DNA of 64,000 bases from Epinephelus fuscoguttatus (Eukaryota > Chordata > Actinopteri > Perciformes > Serranidae), in NCBI RefSeq assembly GCF_011397635.1, contig NC_064759.1, positions 24,328,428 through 24,392,427 of the forward strand, written 5' to 3'. The first letter of the stretch is position 1. The number at the start of each line of letters is the position of its first letter. Under the pieces are notes generated by a model. It saw only the letters and a list, made by a program, of their open reading frames with translations, ran no database searches and had not been told where the DNA came from. This document shows, piece by piece, positions 23,196-35,400 of this stretch. A program made the translations under genes and the position numbers.

Positions 23196-26100
23196 TACTA
23201 TCTTTGAAATTCTTTGTCATTTGTACAGATAGTGAAAGAGATGTTAATGTTTTAAGGAAATGCTGGGCAAGAGGGGGCAGCAAACCACTTTTTTTAGCAT
23301 TAAATCTAAGAAAAAGTAATTAAAGCACGCTGTTATTACTTTGCTGGTAAAAGAAAAAAAACTATAGGATTTTAGCTTGACTTTAAAGCTGGGGTAGGAT
23401 TCTTATTTTGAGGCATTTTTTTGTTCTATTTGTTGAACTTATCTTTACAACCCGATAGTGATCAATAAATGAAATGTTCTGGAAAAAAATAAATAAATAA
23501 AAAAATCCAGTATCTGTGGCAGTTGCAGGGCTGAGTTAAGCCCATCTGTCTGACAGTAAACCAAACAATACAAGTGTTAATAGTTTCGCCTTCTGCTAAC
23601 CGGAGCCAAAGGCTCATGGCTGCTGCTTAATGTTTACATTTACACAGGCCTAGCTTATATTAGTTAGAGTCTCCAATCGCACTGTGTCATCAGCCTCACT
23701 GCTGCCACAGACCACCTCAGCACTATCTATGGCCACACAAATCCAGCCAGCACAAACCCCAGCTCTGGACGAGTGGACAACTCCTCTCCTCCCACCAGAT
23801 CAACTAGAAGGTCAGACCTGGCTTCCACTGGCCACCAGCCTGATATTGTGCTGACAGAATTTTAGCCAATACAGCCACTTACTGAAGGTATGTTTCCTGA
23901 GCTGCTGCCCTACAATGAAAGCAGTCCACAACAGGGAGAAGCAAGGCAAAAGGACGGTGGGGTGGCTAACATTAGCTTGCTAATCCTTCTCTCATTTTTG
24001 GTCTGATAGAGAGAAAGAGATCAGGACAAGACGGGGCAGAGTGACTGCACCATTCACAACTCCACAATGATGTACGATTATATTAATCATATTATGGGAA
24101 GCTCTGAGTTACTACAAGAAGCACGTGTATATGCCTGTGGTCGTGGGGTGGGAGGGACTTAGGACAGAGAGGGAAGAGAGAGGCGAGCTGCCAACACATA
24201 TCCCCGCACATAACAGCATTAATGACTATAAAATCATGAAGTATAAAGTCTAGCCTGACTTCTTACAATGTGAAGAAGATGAAGTGTCTTCCGTGTTTTG
24301 CGATTTAAATGAAAACCTTTTCTTTCTTTCTACTGCGGATACAGAAACTGGTTTCCCTCATAAATCCTTTCCATTGCCCTGGCCCAGGAGCAAATGTAAT
24401 ATTGTGACCAGTTTGTTGTCCAGCAGTCTGTGTTGGGGTCCCTGTGTCTACACATGACATGTACAGTACATGACATCTCACAGAGACTGATAATCCACTC
24501 TAACAGATAATCCATTTAGCCATCATTGCAGGCATCATGCATCACATCTGATGATTTAAGAGGGCTTTTTCACAGCAGCCATTTTGACTTGTCATAGTCA
24601 GAAAAGCACAGGTGCCACTAATAACATTAACCATGGCTCTGTTCTACTCAAGTGTTGCATTAAGCTATGACACTATGCACAATACCAGGAGCTTAAAATT
24701 GAAGCAGCTAAATGGAATTGGCCCATAGCTTAACCCCGTCTTGGAAAGGTAATTGTCCAATCATAGCTAAGCAACCAGAAAAGGCCCGTTCTGAGTCCAG
24801 ACCTTTGAACCCAACTACTCCAAGTAGAAAGAATTGTCTGGCATCATGACATGAAGCAGCAGTTTCTCGGTTGAAAAACAATCCATCCAATGAGCGCCGT
24901 GGGAAGATTAACAATAGTCATCAGCGCCACGAACGGAACAAGCGCTGTTGTCATGCTGTTGTCAAGCTGTATGCAGGAACCAAAGAGGGGTCAATTTTTT
25001 TTTTTTACATGAATGGTAAGTTATAAATGCTGTATCACCTAACATCACTGTTTTTACTTTGCTACACTCCACTCTTAAAACCCCGGCAACACTGGCATAT
25101 TGGCATAGCTACACATCAGTGTCAACTTAAGATGACATTTGAGTTTAAATGATGAGATACGTTGATCTCTAGTGATTGGTTAGGGAATCCCCCTCCCCCG
25201 CGGAAATCAGACAGAGCGGAGGCAATGTGAGACCAGAAATGGAACTAGGTTGTAAGGAGTTGATGATTCTGTCTGATATGAGGTTTAGATCTCTTCACAT
25301 GCTGAACTGCTGATCATACGAGGCAATATAAGAGCATTACTAGGCATCTAGGGAGGATGAAGATTGGTGTCTTTTTTTAGCCTTTCCACAACCAAAAACA
25401 ACAGAGCAAAAGAATAATGAATGAGTATGAGTATATACACAAAATAACATACTTGATGGTACGGCAAAGGCTGAATCATAAAGAGGGGATACACCAAAAT
25501 GCAGCCTGAGAGAATGTTTATCCCCCTAGAACATAGTTAGTGTGGATTAGTACATCTCACTCTAGGTTCAGAAGGAGCTACGTTTTGAGTGCAGCAACCA
25601 TCAGCAAAAGAGAATTCAGTTAAGTGCAACTGTAGTTTGCTTATCAATAGCAAAACAATGCAACCTGCATCACATTAACACAAACATGAACAAAAACTGG
25701 GCCCTTTGAACCAACTGAAACTTTCGTCACAGTTTCAAGTAACATCCAAGTCAGTGTCTGAACATTGCTGCAAACCATGGACACAATACATCTGTACATT
25801 TCATACGTATCATATCAACATTTCTAAAGTGACGTAGTAGGCTATATGAGCTGACTTTGTCATCAGGAGATGGAGGGAATGGTGGATGGCATGACACCCG
25901 AGAGAGACCAACAAAAACACAGTTGTTTTAGCAAGTCATCACTGTGTTTTCATGGGTGATAGACCCACAAAATGTGGCTGTATAAGCAGAGACACTGCTG
26001 CATTTTGGTCCAGGATTGTGCCATCAAATCCAGGTATTTTAAGCCTTAACATGATCTTTTGCGAACCATAACTACGTGGATTGTTTGTGCTCAAACCAAC

Positions 26101-27161
26101 CCACACAATAACCACAGGGCTGTTCAAACGTAAAGTTTTAATGCATCTGCTACATAACATACAAGTGTAATGTATCTTTGGTTTGCAGAAACATACAATG
26201 CCAACATTTATTTTGGCGTTGGAAAAAATTAGTAAGAGTCAACAGTTCATATCAGATGGAGGTCTGTGAGAATCTGATGAGTCAGAGTGCACTCTTTAAG
26301 TAAAATGTGTGCTCGAGGTGGAACCAATCCAGGTGACTGGTGCAATCCTACCAAAAAGCAGTGGCAATGTAGATCCAACTTCCTGGAAATCAACTGGAAG
26401 CTCGCCATCCACTGGAATCATTGGATCTTCTTCACTGGATCTTCTCACTCCATAAAGAAGACCTGACATGCATTTACAAACACACTTATAGTCTTTGTTC
26501 TTCTTTCCTTTATATTTCATCTCTTGTATCACATGTTGTACATCAGACCAGATCACAACCACATCAAAGTTAACACTGACTGAATGCCAGCGCTCATCAT
26601 GTTGAAATTATTTGTTGGTATCTATTTCATCATCTGAATTCTTATTTGATATCAGAATTATTTTTGTCCCAACACAAAATGCTTCTTGACACAATATGAA
26701 TATCAGACATGATAACAATTAAACCCTTAACTCCTAATATTTGAGAAAGACATTGTATCTAAAAATGAAACCTACAAACCCCTCTCTCAGTAAAAGCTAA
26801 ATTGTATTTTTTTTGTAAAAGCAAAAACACAGTGGGTCTGACATGAATTGTTTTACCAACTGAGTAAACACAATCAATTTGCCAAATCATTTTGTTCTTG
26901 AACAGAAAAAACAAATTTAAATTAAGTCACCAAAAACCAGGCTACTGCTCGATAAGTAGCAACATGAGGAGTAAGTGATTCAGAATTCGACATACGGTTA
27001 CATGGTTAATATTAGGGGAAAACAGGGTTGGTTGTCACATTCATTAGATCTTGTTTCTTGAAAGGTGCTGTTAAAAAGTGTTGGGACTGAAATTTCCAGA
27101 ATTGGGGTCAGAGGTCACCTACAGGATCATTTCAGGAGTAAGAAACTTGACATTGTGGTGA

Positions 27162-27195
<34 letters not shown>

Positions 27196-29735
27196 ATCTA
27201 TAAGCGAAAGTTAGTAGATCTTTGGAGGAAAACAGCCCCCTCTAGTGAATACATTAAAGAACTACAGATGAACCTTGGCCCTATGTTCTGACTGTAGATG
27301 GAATGGCACCTTCGTTGCTTATTGTATGGTCATACAAGTGGATTTATTTCCTAAATCTAAGAACACAAATCAACCCAACAGGGAAACACATTAAAGATAC
27401 AGAAATGGACTGAAATTAAACAACTCCACAACTTCTTTTAACCTAACCTCTTCTCTGAAACAATGTTATCTATGTGACTCAGTGACCCAACCTTTTATTT
27501 TTGGAGCAATTTATTTCTCTATGATTGTCTGTGCTTTTTCTTTTCTTCTTTCAAAAATCACAGGTGTAAATGCTTTTCACATTCTCTGCAGTGTTGGGTG
27601 AAGCCTACTGCTTTGTATTATTCTTTGTGATGTTATATGAGGATGAAAATGCACTTATAGGAATGATTTTTCCTGCTTATGTTGTCTCGATGCATGAGCT
27701 GGTTAGGCTGTTGCATTTCAATTTAAAAAATGTCAATAAATTAAACGTGTTAAATCAATTTTTAAGATTTCTTCAATTTTTTTGCATTTTCCTTTATTAA
27801 AATTACATAAGGACTACCAATCCCATTGTGTGCGACAACCAACCCCACGATGTGGATGGCTGTCACAAGTGCACAAGACATATTTGACAGTTCATAGCTT
27901 TTGAACAGAATAAGCTTAAATTCAGGGTAAAGTAAAATCTGAGATTTTTATCTTAACACATTATACATGTTAGACAACACTTGTTGAAAACCTGAAAGAC
28001 TTAGAACTATATGGTACTTAAATATGGAGTTAGACTGTTTTTTCACCATTTCTGTGTCCAGGATATTTTTTGGATGGGATGAAAAGCCTGCTTGATGATA
28101 TAATGGCGCAACCCTTAGCATGAGCCCTGCTCCTTCACACTAGCCCACATTACTGTGATGTCACACTAACAGCAACAATCACCTCTGGGTAGAAAACTAT
28201 TAATTGATTACAACTGTAGAGATATATAGCGTCTGCTGTTTCTGTTATCATTTTCAGTCGCAGATGTAACATTTAAAGATATAAAGCTAAACACGTGGTC
28301 CAACCCATTTGGCATTTCTGTTGTGCTTATTTTAGGTACTTTGTTGCTTTGTTGTCATGTTTGATGAACCAAAAAATCAATACCTGTGCAAGTGTATGCT
28401 ATATTTTATTATCTGTTGCATTTTAAACTTACACAGTAAGCTATTGAGGCAACAGCAGACCAGCAACTCAGTGCTCCGCTACATAAAATGACCTTTTTTG
28501 TCAGTGGAGTCTGGTGGCTTTGATATAACTGCTTCAGTTACTGTCAAAAAAAAACCTATCTGACGGCAAGGTAAAGTGGAGAGAATATTCTAAATATAGC
28601 TTCCACTTAAACTTATACTGAACTTTGTTTTTGGTTGGGCCTTTTTGGTAGCTAAAAACTAACTAAGACAATGTCTGCTCAGCACTGTTTGATTTTAATG
28701 TGCGTAACATGTGGATTTTCTACCTGGAAGTTATGGCAAATAAACATTGTGGTAAGGTCCCTAGAGGCGTTCAGTTTTGTTGTTGTTTGAAAAAATAAAA
28801 ATGACCATTCTGTTGCAGACTCAGAAGAACGAGGTTAATATTCAGACACGTCAGTGTCCCCTGGCTGCCAATTTGATTCTGTGTCAGGTGGCTCAAACAT
28901 GTATGGCTGTACAAGTCCAATAAAGCTGCTAGATGGAACATCCACCGTTATCATGCTACAATTAACAGAGGCTGCAGCTTCTCCTGAGTTGGCGTGGCTT
29001 CAACACATGCAGCAGACAGCTGCTCCCAGGGTCTCAGAGCAGAGAATACTGCCTATTCTATATTTTCATGATTTTATATACTTGCTGACTTTTTTAATCA
29101 CGCAAATTTGGCTGAGTGCTTAATAACCCATTTTTCTGTAGTGTGACAAACTCATTACCCATTCATTTTTGCTTTACCCAGACTTTAAGGAGAGTAAGGT
29201 CACTCCATTCCTCCTGACATTTTAGACTTCCATTTCACACTGAAATTGAATTGCGTTCGATCCTTTCTTGTTTCTGGCCATTTGTGCACAATACCGCCAG
29301 ACAGTGACCCACGAAATTCCACAGAGAGGTATTTTTAATTTGTCGGGTATCTCATTGACAAACAATTTCAAAGTCAAAGTCATACATTCAATACTCATAT
29401 TTTGACAGGTGGATCTAGGTTATCCAATCTTTGTATATCTATCGATATATTCAACTATATTCTATTATCAATATTCAACCACTGAACATCGATAATAGAC
29501 TAACGGATGTATACCTGTGTGGATACCTGTCCTTCCCCTGATGTAGATGGAGAGATAGGTATCTACACATCTATCCATCAATCTATCACAGATGAAAAGA
29601 GAAAAATATGTGATATTCACACATACTATGAATCCATTTATGTGTCGATCTTTCCATTCATGAAGCATTGGTGGTTCGATGATGGATGTACAGATGTCTG
29701 AATATCTATCATAAATAGATCCATAAACAGTATCA
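23196..29735. other. Intergenic, no gene identified
   Basis: No exon with recognisable homology. The stretch 23385-24130 starts like a repeat (TTTAAAGCTGGGGTAGGATT) but I cannot find the matching end. Two - strand open frames (25939-26160, 26296-26562) have non-random-looking composition but no motif I know. A GT repeat lies at 27165-27194, and short GATA/TATC-like tracts at 29430-29730. Confidence 0.5.
27165..27194. repeat. (GT)n microsatellite
   Basis: About 15 GT dinucleotides. Confidence 0.95.
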
Positions 29736-29743
29736 CCCTATAG

Positions 29744-30082
29744 CAGTGGTTCTCGACCGGTCCAGTCATTGGATTCCAGATTTCTGCTTTGTCATTAGAT
29801 AACGTCCACACACTTTAATACAGTCAGCATCGTTCTTGTGTTTGGCCTTAATGTCAAGCTTGGCTGCTGTCTCTGCTGTCAAGTAGCTGTCTGTTAGTCA
29901 CTCACTCTACAACAGGAAACGGCACTTCAAAATTAAAGTGCTCTGGCAGAAATTTGCTGTACTTAGCAATATAGCGGGGTTTTTTTTTGACAAACTTGAC
30001 ACATTTGTGAGTCACTTGCAGTTCATTCAGAATGAGCCCAGGACCCACTTTTGTAACACAACCCAACAGTTGGGAACCACTG
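29744..30082. mobile_element. hAT-type MITE with perfect 8-bp target duplication
   Basis: The element starts CAGTGGTTCTCG and ends GGGAACCACTG, the inverted ends of the hAT/Charlie-like 'CAGTGGTTC' family. It is bracketed by the identical octamer CCCTATAG (29736-29743 and 30083-30090). It is 339 bp long with no coding capacity. An 8-bp duplication is the hAT hallmark. Confidence 0.88.
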
Positions 30083-30646
30083 CCCTATAGTATATAGATA
30101 CAATTGAATTAATTGTGTTAAACAGACTTTTCCAGCAAGTGTTACAACCAACCCTCTGCCTGTTACAATTAATCACAACCACGGGATATGTTGTACCATT
30201 TCACTTGAGTTATAGTTTTAGAAGTTCTCGGAAAAAACCCCCCAAAAAAAACAAAAAACAAAAATGTTGTTCATTTGTCGCAAAGATGTGCTCACTCCAA
30301 TCTGAGATGAGCAACTGTAACACCTATCACACGATCAGACATGAACATTTCTATTCAATACAGTACATTGCTTATAGAAACATTGTTATTTCTGGCTGAC
30401 CTGCTGCTAACTTGCTTTATGTCCTTGCCCGGCGCCAGACAGCCAACTCTGCATGGGTATGTATGCAATATGTATTTTATCAACAGCATAACAAACTATC
30501 TGTCGCATGGCTTGTGTGTTAGTGCATTTGATCATACATATCTTATCTGTTTTTACTTTATATTGCTGCTCTGCATGTCTGAATGTAATGCTAATCTGTA
30601 TGTTGATGCTCTGTGTTGCTTGCGTGTCTGTTTGTGCTAACATGCT

Positions 30647-30672
30647 CTTTGTTGTTGTTGTTGTTGTTGTTG
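30647..30672. repeat. (GTT)n microsatellite
   Basis: About eight GTT triplets. Confidence 0.9.
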
Positions 30673-30771
30673 TATTATTGTATTATACTGATGCTCTGCT
30701 GTTGCTTGTTGCTTTGCATGGCGACTGTTCTAGCTTGAAAATTTGTAATTGCTGTGGTTAATGCTGTCTTT

Positions 30772-31616
30772 AAACCGATCGGCTAAAATATTAAAACCAC
30801 TGGCTGGTGAAGTGAATAACATTGATTGTTTTGTTACAATGCAATGTTCTTTTGGAAAACCTTGGGTCCTCGAATTCATGTTGATACCACTTGACACGCT
30901 GCACCCACCCAAACACCATTACAGACCAATACACCCCTTCATGGGAACTGCACTCCCTGATGGCAGTGCACCCCCTCAGGTAGGACAATGCACCATGCCA
31001 CACCACAAAAACTGCTCAGGAATGGCACAGGGGACGTAACAAACAGCTCAAGGCATCAACCTGGCCTTCAGATTCCCCAGATACCAATCTGATCAAGTAT
31101 TCCTGGGACGGGCCGGTACCTTACCTCACAACCCACAGGACTCAGAGGATCTGTCAACAATGCCTTGGTGCCAGACAACACAGGACACCCCCAGAGATCC
31201 TGTGTCCATGCCTCGACAGGTCAGAGGCTCCGCCGTAGATCAGACTTGGCTCTGACCTGTCGAGGCCCGGACAAATGACCTCTGGAGTACCGGTTTGTCC
31301 CACAGTTGCTTGATCAGATCGGGATCTTGGGAATTTGCAAGTTAGGTCGATGTCTTGAACTCTTTGTCACATTTCTTGGACCATTCCTGAGCAGTTTTTG
31401 TGGTGTGGCAGGGTGCACTGCCTTGCTGGGGGGCTACTGTCATTGGGGTTACTGCTGCAGTAAGTGGGGGTACTCAGTCTATAACAATGTTTAGGTGGGT
31501 AAAGTGCATACACATGAAAGCCAGGACCCAAGGTCTCCCAGCAGAACACTGCATTGTAATGAAATTAATAATGTTATCAGTGTCAGTGGATTTAATGATT
31601 TGGCTGATAGGTGTAT
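30772..31616. mobile_element. Palindromic Tc1-derived non-autonomous element
   Basis: The left end (ACCGATCGGCTAAAATATTA) and right end (reverse complement TACACCTATCAGCCAAATCA) are related inverted termini next to TA. Both halves carry diverged Tc1-type transposase remnants in opposite orientation: the left half in + sense around 30900-31190, the right half in - sense around 31310-31560. The centre is a near-perfect hairpin with arms CCTCGACAGGTCAGAG and CTCTGACCTGTCGAGG (31213-31266). It has no intact frame. Confidence 0.75.
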
Positions 31617-32097
31617 GTCTTTTGTCCTGTGAATTGTCCTGTGATTTTTTTTATCCTTTTATTGGTTTCAAAACATCTTGCCAAAGGACTGCAGTTGAAA
31701 ATTAGCTAACTGGCTAACACTGGCACATTTACAGAAAGTAAAAGTTGATTAATAAGTTGTCCTTATAAATAAATAAATAAATAAATACATAATTCTAAAT
31801 GTTGTTAGAATAAAACCAAAAATAATTAATCTCAAATTTAGCCCAACTAAAATGGGTTAGGCTGTGCCCCACTCTCCCCTAGTTTTTGAGGGCTTCAAAT
31901 ACAAGTAAAAAGTGGGACGACCAGCCTCCATTTTAAGTTAAACGTGTCCCTTTAGACACAATATTCTCAAACAACAGGAGGCTAAACTGCTTGAATGGAA
32001 ATAACTTAGTTGCTAACACATGACAAAACTAGTAAAACAGAACTGAGAAGCTAGCTTACCGAGTCATGTGAGGTCAAACGTTTTAAGAAACCGGTGT
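31617..32097. other. Downstream flank or 3' UTR of the GIRK-type gene
   Basis: Non-coding; contains an (AAAT)n tract at 31767-31790. A possible - strand AATAAA (TTTATT at about 31658) could end the channel transcript. Confidence 0.3.
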
Positions 32098-32441
32098 TTA
32101 GCTTTTTCCTGCACTCCCCTCACTTTCATTGTCCTCAGACGCCCTCTCCTCAAGTATGTTATCAAAACTGAATCCTCCATGAGACGGCTGCTTGTCTTTG
32201 TCTTCCTCTGCCGTCCCCTCTGCCCAGGTCCCCCAGTTGCTGGCTTTGGAGTCCTCTGCCAGTAGCATTAACTGGTGGACCTGGCTGGCGCTGCAGTCCG
32301 GCAGCGGGACCTTGTAGGTGCTGTGGAACCGCCGCAGGTCGACTCTGAACGAGCCCTTCTCCAGAGTCATGCAGGGCTCAAAGCGAGCGCCCCACTCTAT
32401 CTCCGTCTCTATGTAGGATGTTTTGGCTTGGCACATCATGC
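32098..32441 (-). CDS. GIRK-type channel, last coding exon
   Basis: Acceptor TTTTACACACAG at 32442, TAA at 32098-32100. Encodes the end of the cytoplasmic domain (WGARFEPCMTLEKGSFRVD, then FHSTYKVPLPDCSA) and an acidic tail ending EGSAGKS. No classical PDZ-binding C-terminus is present. Confidence 0.9.
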
Positions 32442-35400
32442 CTGTGTGTAAAACGAGGAGATGGAAGTGGCTGTGAGTGCGCTTTCAAACATGAAAAATG
32501 CATGTGATTTAAAACTGAAGTACACATCATTAGCCACAAGATGTCACTGTTTCATTGAATCTAAACTGACAACCCCTGAGGAAAGGACATATTCTATAGA
32601 TATTTCATACTATATTCAATGAATAACAATAACAGTACAGAACAACTGATAAACAGTTAATGTAACCTAAAGAATCAACACAAAAACTGCAGGACGTTTG
32701 TCTAAAACAAGCCATTTGGATGAATGTTGAGAAGATTATTTACACATATTGCATCAAAGATTAGTTTTCCTGATTATTTTTGGAACTTTTAATGCAGTTC
32801 TCGGTATTTTGTTTTTTTAAACAATCATACAAGCTGTTTTTTTTTGTTGTTGTTGTTGACAAATTCAATGTTTTCTTTTCCCTTACACTCTGTTCTGAGA
32901 TATTTGGTTGTTTTTAATGGCGTAGCCTACTTATCTAATGCTCTAATGCAGAGTGAAGGCTCTGAATATAGCTTGTGTTTAGGCCTTCATCGTACCCTTA
33001 TCCTGTGAGATTTTTTTTAAGTTTATATCTTGAAAAAAAAATCTCAACTCTAAAATTAACAAGTTCATTTAGTTGAATGAATGAAATCTGATCAGGTTTT
33101 GGACCTTGTCCACTTTTGTGTCAGGATCGGCTGCAGACTGACTTGGCAGAGTTGGCTGTCATCTTGTTTTACATGGATAAGTGTATTGTGCTCTTACTAC
33201 CACTAGATGGCACAAAAAAGTAGACTAAAGTATAAGGTCAAGTAAACCCAACATGTGATGTCCTCTTATGAGGTCCCAGGGTCACAGGAGGATATATTAA
33301 TAAATAAAATAAAATTCATACACCCCTTTTTCTTAAAGCCCAACCACCACTCCCCCAGTGGGTACCTTTTCTCTCTTTTTTATTTATTTATTTCTTTGTC
33401 TTCTCTTTTTTTCTCTTTTTCATCATTTTCTTGTAATTTCTTGTCACTTTTGCCATTTAGAAGTGGAGTTCAGTATAAACAGGTGGTGACTACATACAAC
33501 ACAACCAATACACAAACAAACAGCATCACTCCATCATCACATAAACAGAAACAAACTAACAAAAAAACAGAAGACAAAAACTAAATAATGTGCCTCACAC
33601 AACACATGGACAAACAGTCGTACAGTAGAAATTTCATATTGGCATAACAATATTCCAAAACTAGCTCAACTGCAACAAATACAAATTGACAAAAAGGCAT
33701 TCTTGAAGAGCGAAGAGTACACAGTTTTAAGTTCGGCCACATATCTTTTATCACCCCCAGACTGGAAACCAGTGTGCACAAATACGTCCTTTCCGGGTAG
33801 ATAGAACAAAGGACGTGGGCTGAAGTGGGAATGACCTATTCAGGAGTGAAAACAGATGCTGACTGCGGGGCTAATGGGGGACAGATGAAACCAATTAAGG
33901 TGGGGCAGACAATCAAAACACACATGGGCAGTTAACGATATAAAATAGGAAACATTAAGCTTGAATGAATAATGACTAAAACAAAGTAAAAGCATGACGT
34001 CAGGGGCAGAAGCACGGTAGATTATGACCCAGTCATAAAGTAAAACGCCAATCTGTTTTTGGCTTTCATGTACACTTTTTGGCAGTACAATTTACAAACA
34101 GTTACCCACAAATCCTGCTCTTAGGGTTTTATGTCATGTGTAGTCTGATGAGCAAAGCATTACAACACTGGGCAACAAATCAAAAAGTAAAAGGAAACAC
34201 AAAAGCATTTCAAGAAAAAAATAAACATAAACAAGACAGGAAACAAAATAACAGCATCAACATTTTAAATAACGTCATTAACAGAAACACAGACATTTGA
34301 AAAACCAAAAGTACCATCATTGTGAGAAAATTACTGGGCTGCATTTCAGCTGCAGTTTAACAGGGATGTGGCTGCTGGAATTTCTGATATTTGTATTTTT
34401 TCAGCTTATCAGCAGGAGAGGCCACATATCCTCTCATTGTTCCCTCCTGTAGACTGTTAAGAAATTATGTTGCGTCTGTTCTCTGGGAGGACATAGGTCA
34501 CTTCCAGTTTTGCTGTATTTTCTTGTTCTTTGACATGCATAAGAAAACAAAGAATGTGCCAATTCTCAGTGCATTCTGACTTACAAAGCAGGATTTCGAA
34601 AGTTCCAACTTTCCAGACACCTTTATTATCTGGTTTCCTGAATTTTGCTCAATGACTTGAATTTGTACAGCTGTGTGCAGCTTGAGTTGAAACTGAAGGC
34701 ATTTTTTTTCAGCTGTCATCTATGCATGCAGACACCTTGTTTTCCTTCTCAGTAAGCCATGTCCATTGCACAAAATCTACGCGCCTAATGGTATCATTAC
34801 AGTAAATGCTTCTACCAAAGACTCAGACACAATCAAAGATGAATATTACTCTGATCTTACTCACACTTAACAACCAAACACTCACTTCCCATAATGTTCA
34901 ACTCAGAGCAAAGATATACCAATCCATACCTCAATACTGCTATGAATCTGCCTCATACAAACAGCTATTAGTGTGTGTAGTTTTGTGTGTGTGAAGTTTT
35001 GGGTGGATAAAACATTCATTCATAGTATACTCATGATTAGGCATAGGGTAAATTTATATTGTAAGAAATGCTCTGAATTCTCTCTATAATTAGCACTTGA
35101 CTATTCAACTTTGTGTCACAGCATCATAGTCACCACTGAAAACAATTCCAGCAATATTAAGGAAATTCTTGACTCTGTGTCAGTGCTTGAATGTTATTAG
35201 GAAACATTGTTGCTCCTACTGCTTCATTTTTTCCATCTTCCCTCCTTCTCTGCTGTGCCCTTAGTGAGTCTTTCATCTGAGGTCAGTTCTACCGCATATA
35301 CTTGCAAGAGACAGAGGCCCTTCTGTTCACACAGCTGTTTCCAATTTGAGACTAAACAGTCTTGTACTTTTTGCAGCGTTTCGTTGACAGCTTACAGTTT

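Noticed and set aside
23385-24300. Possible DNA transposon starting TTTAAAGCTGGGGTAGGATT
   Set aside because: The left end resembles a fish repeat but no matching inverted right end was found.
25939-26562. Two - strand open frames (73 and 88 codons) with coding-like composition
   Set aside because: No family recognised, no splice sites that join them, and no conserved motif; a similarity search would be needed before calling a gene.
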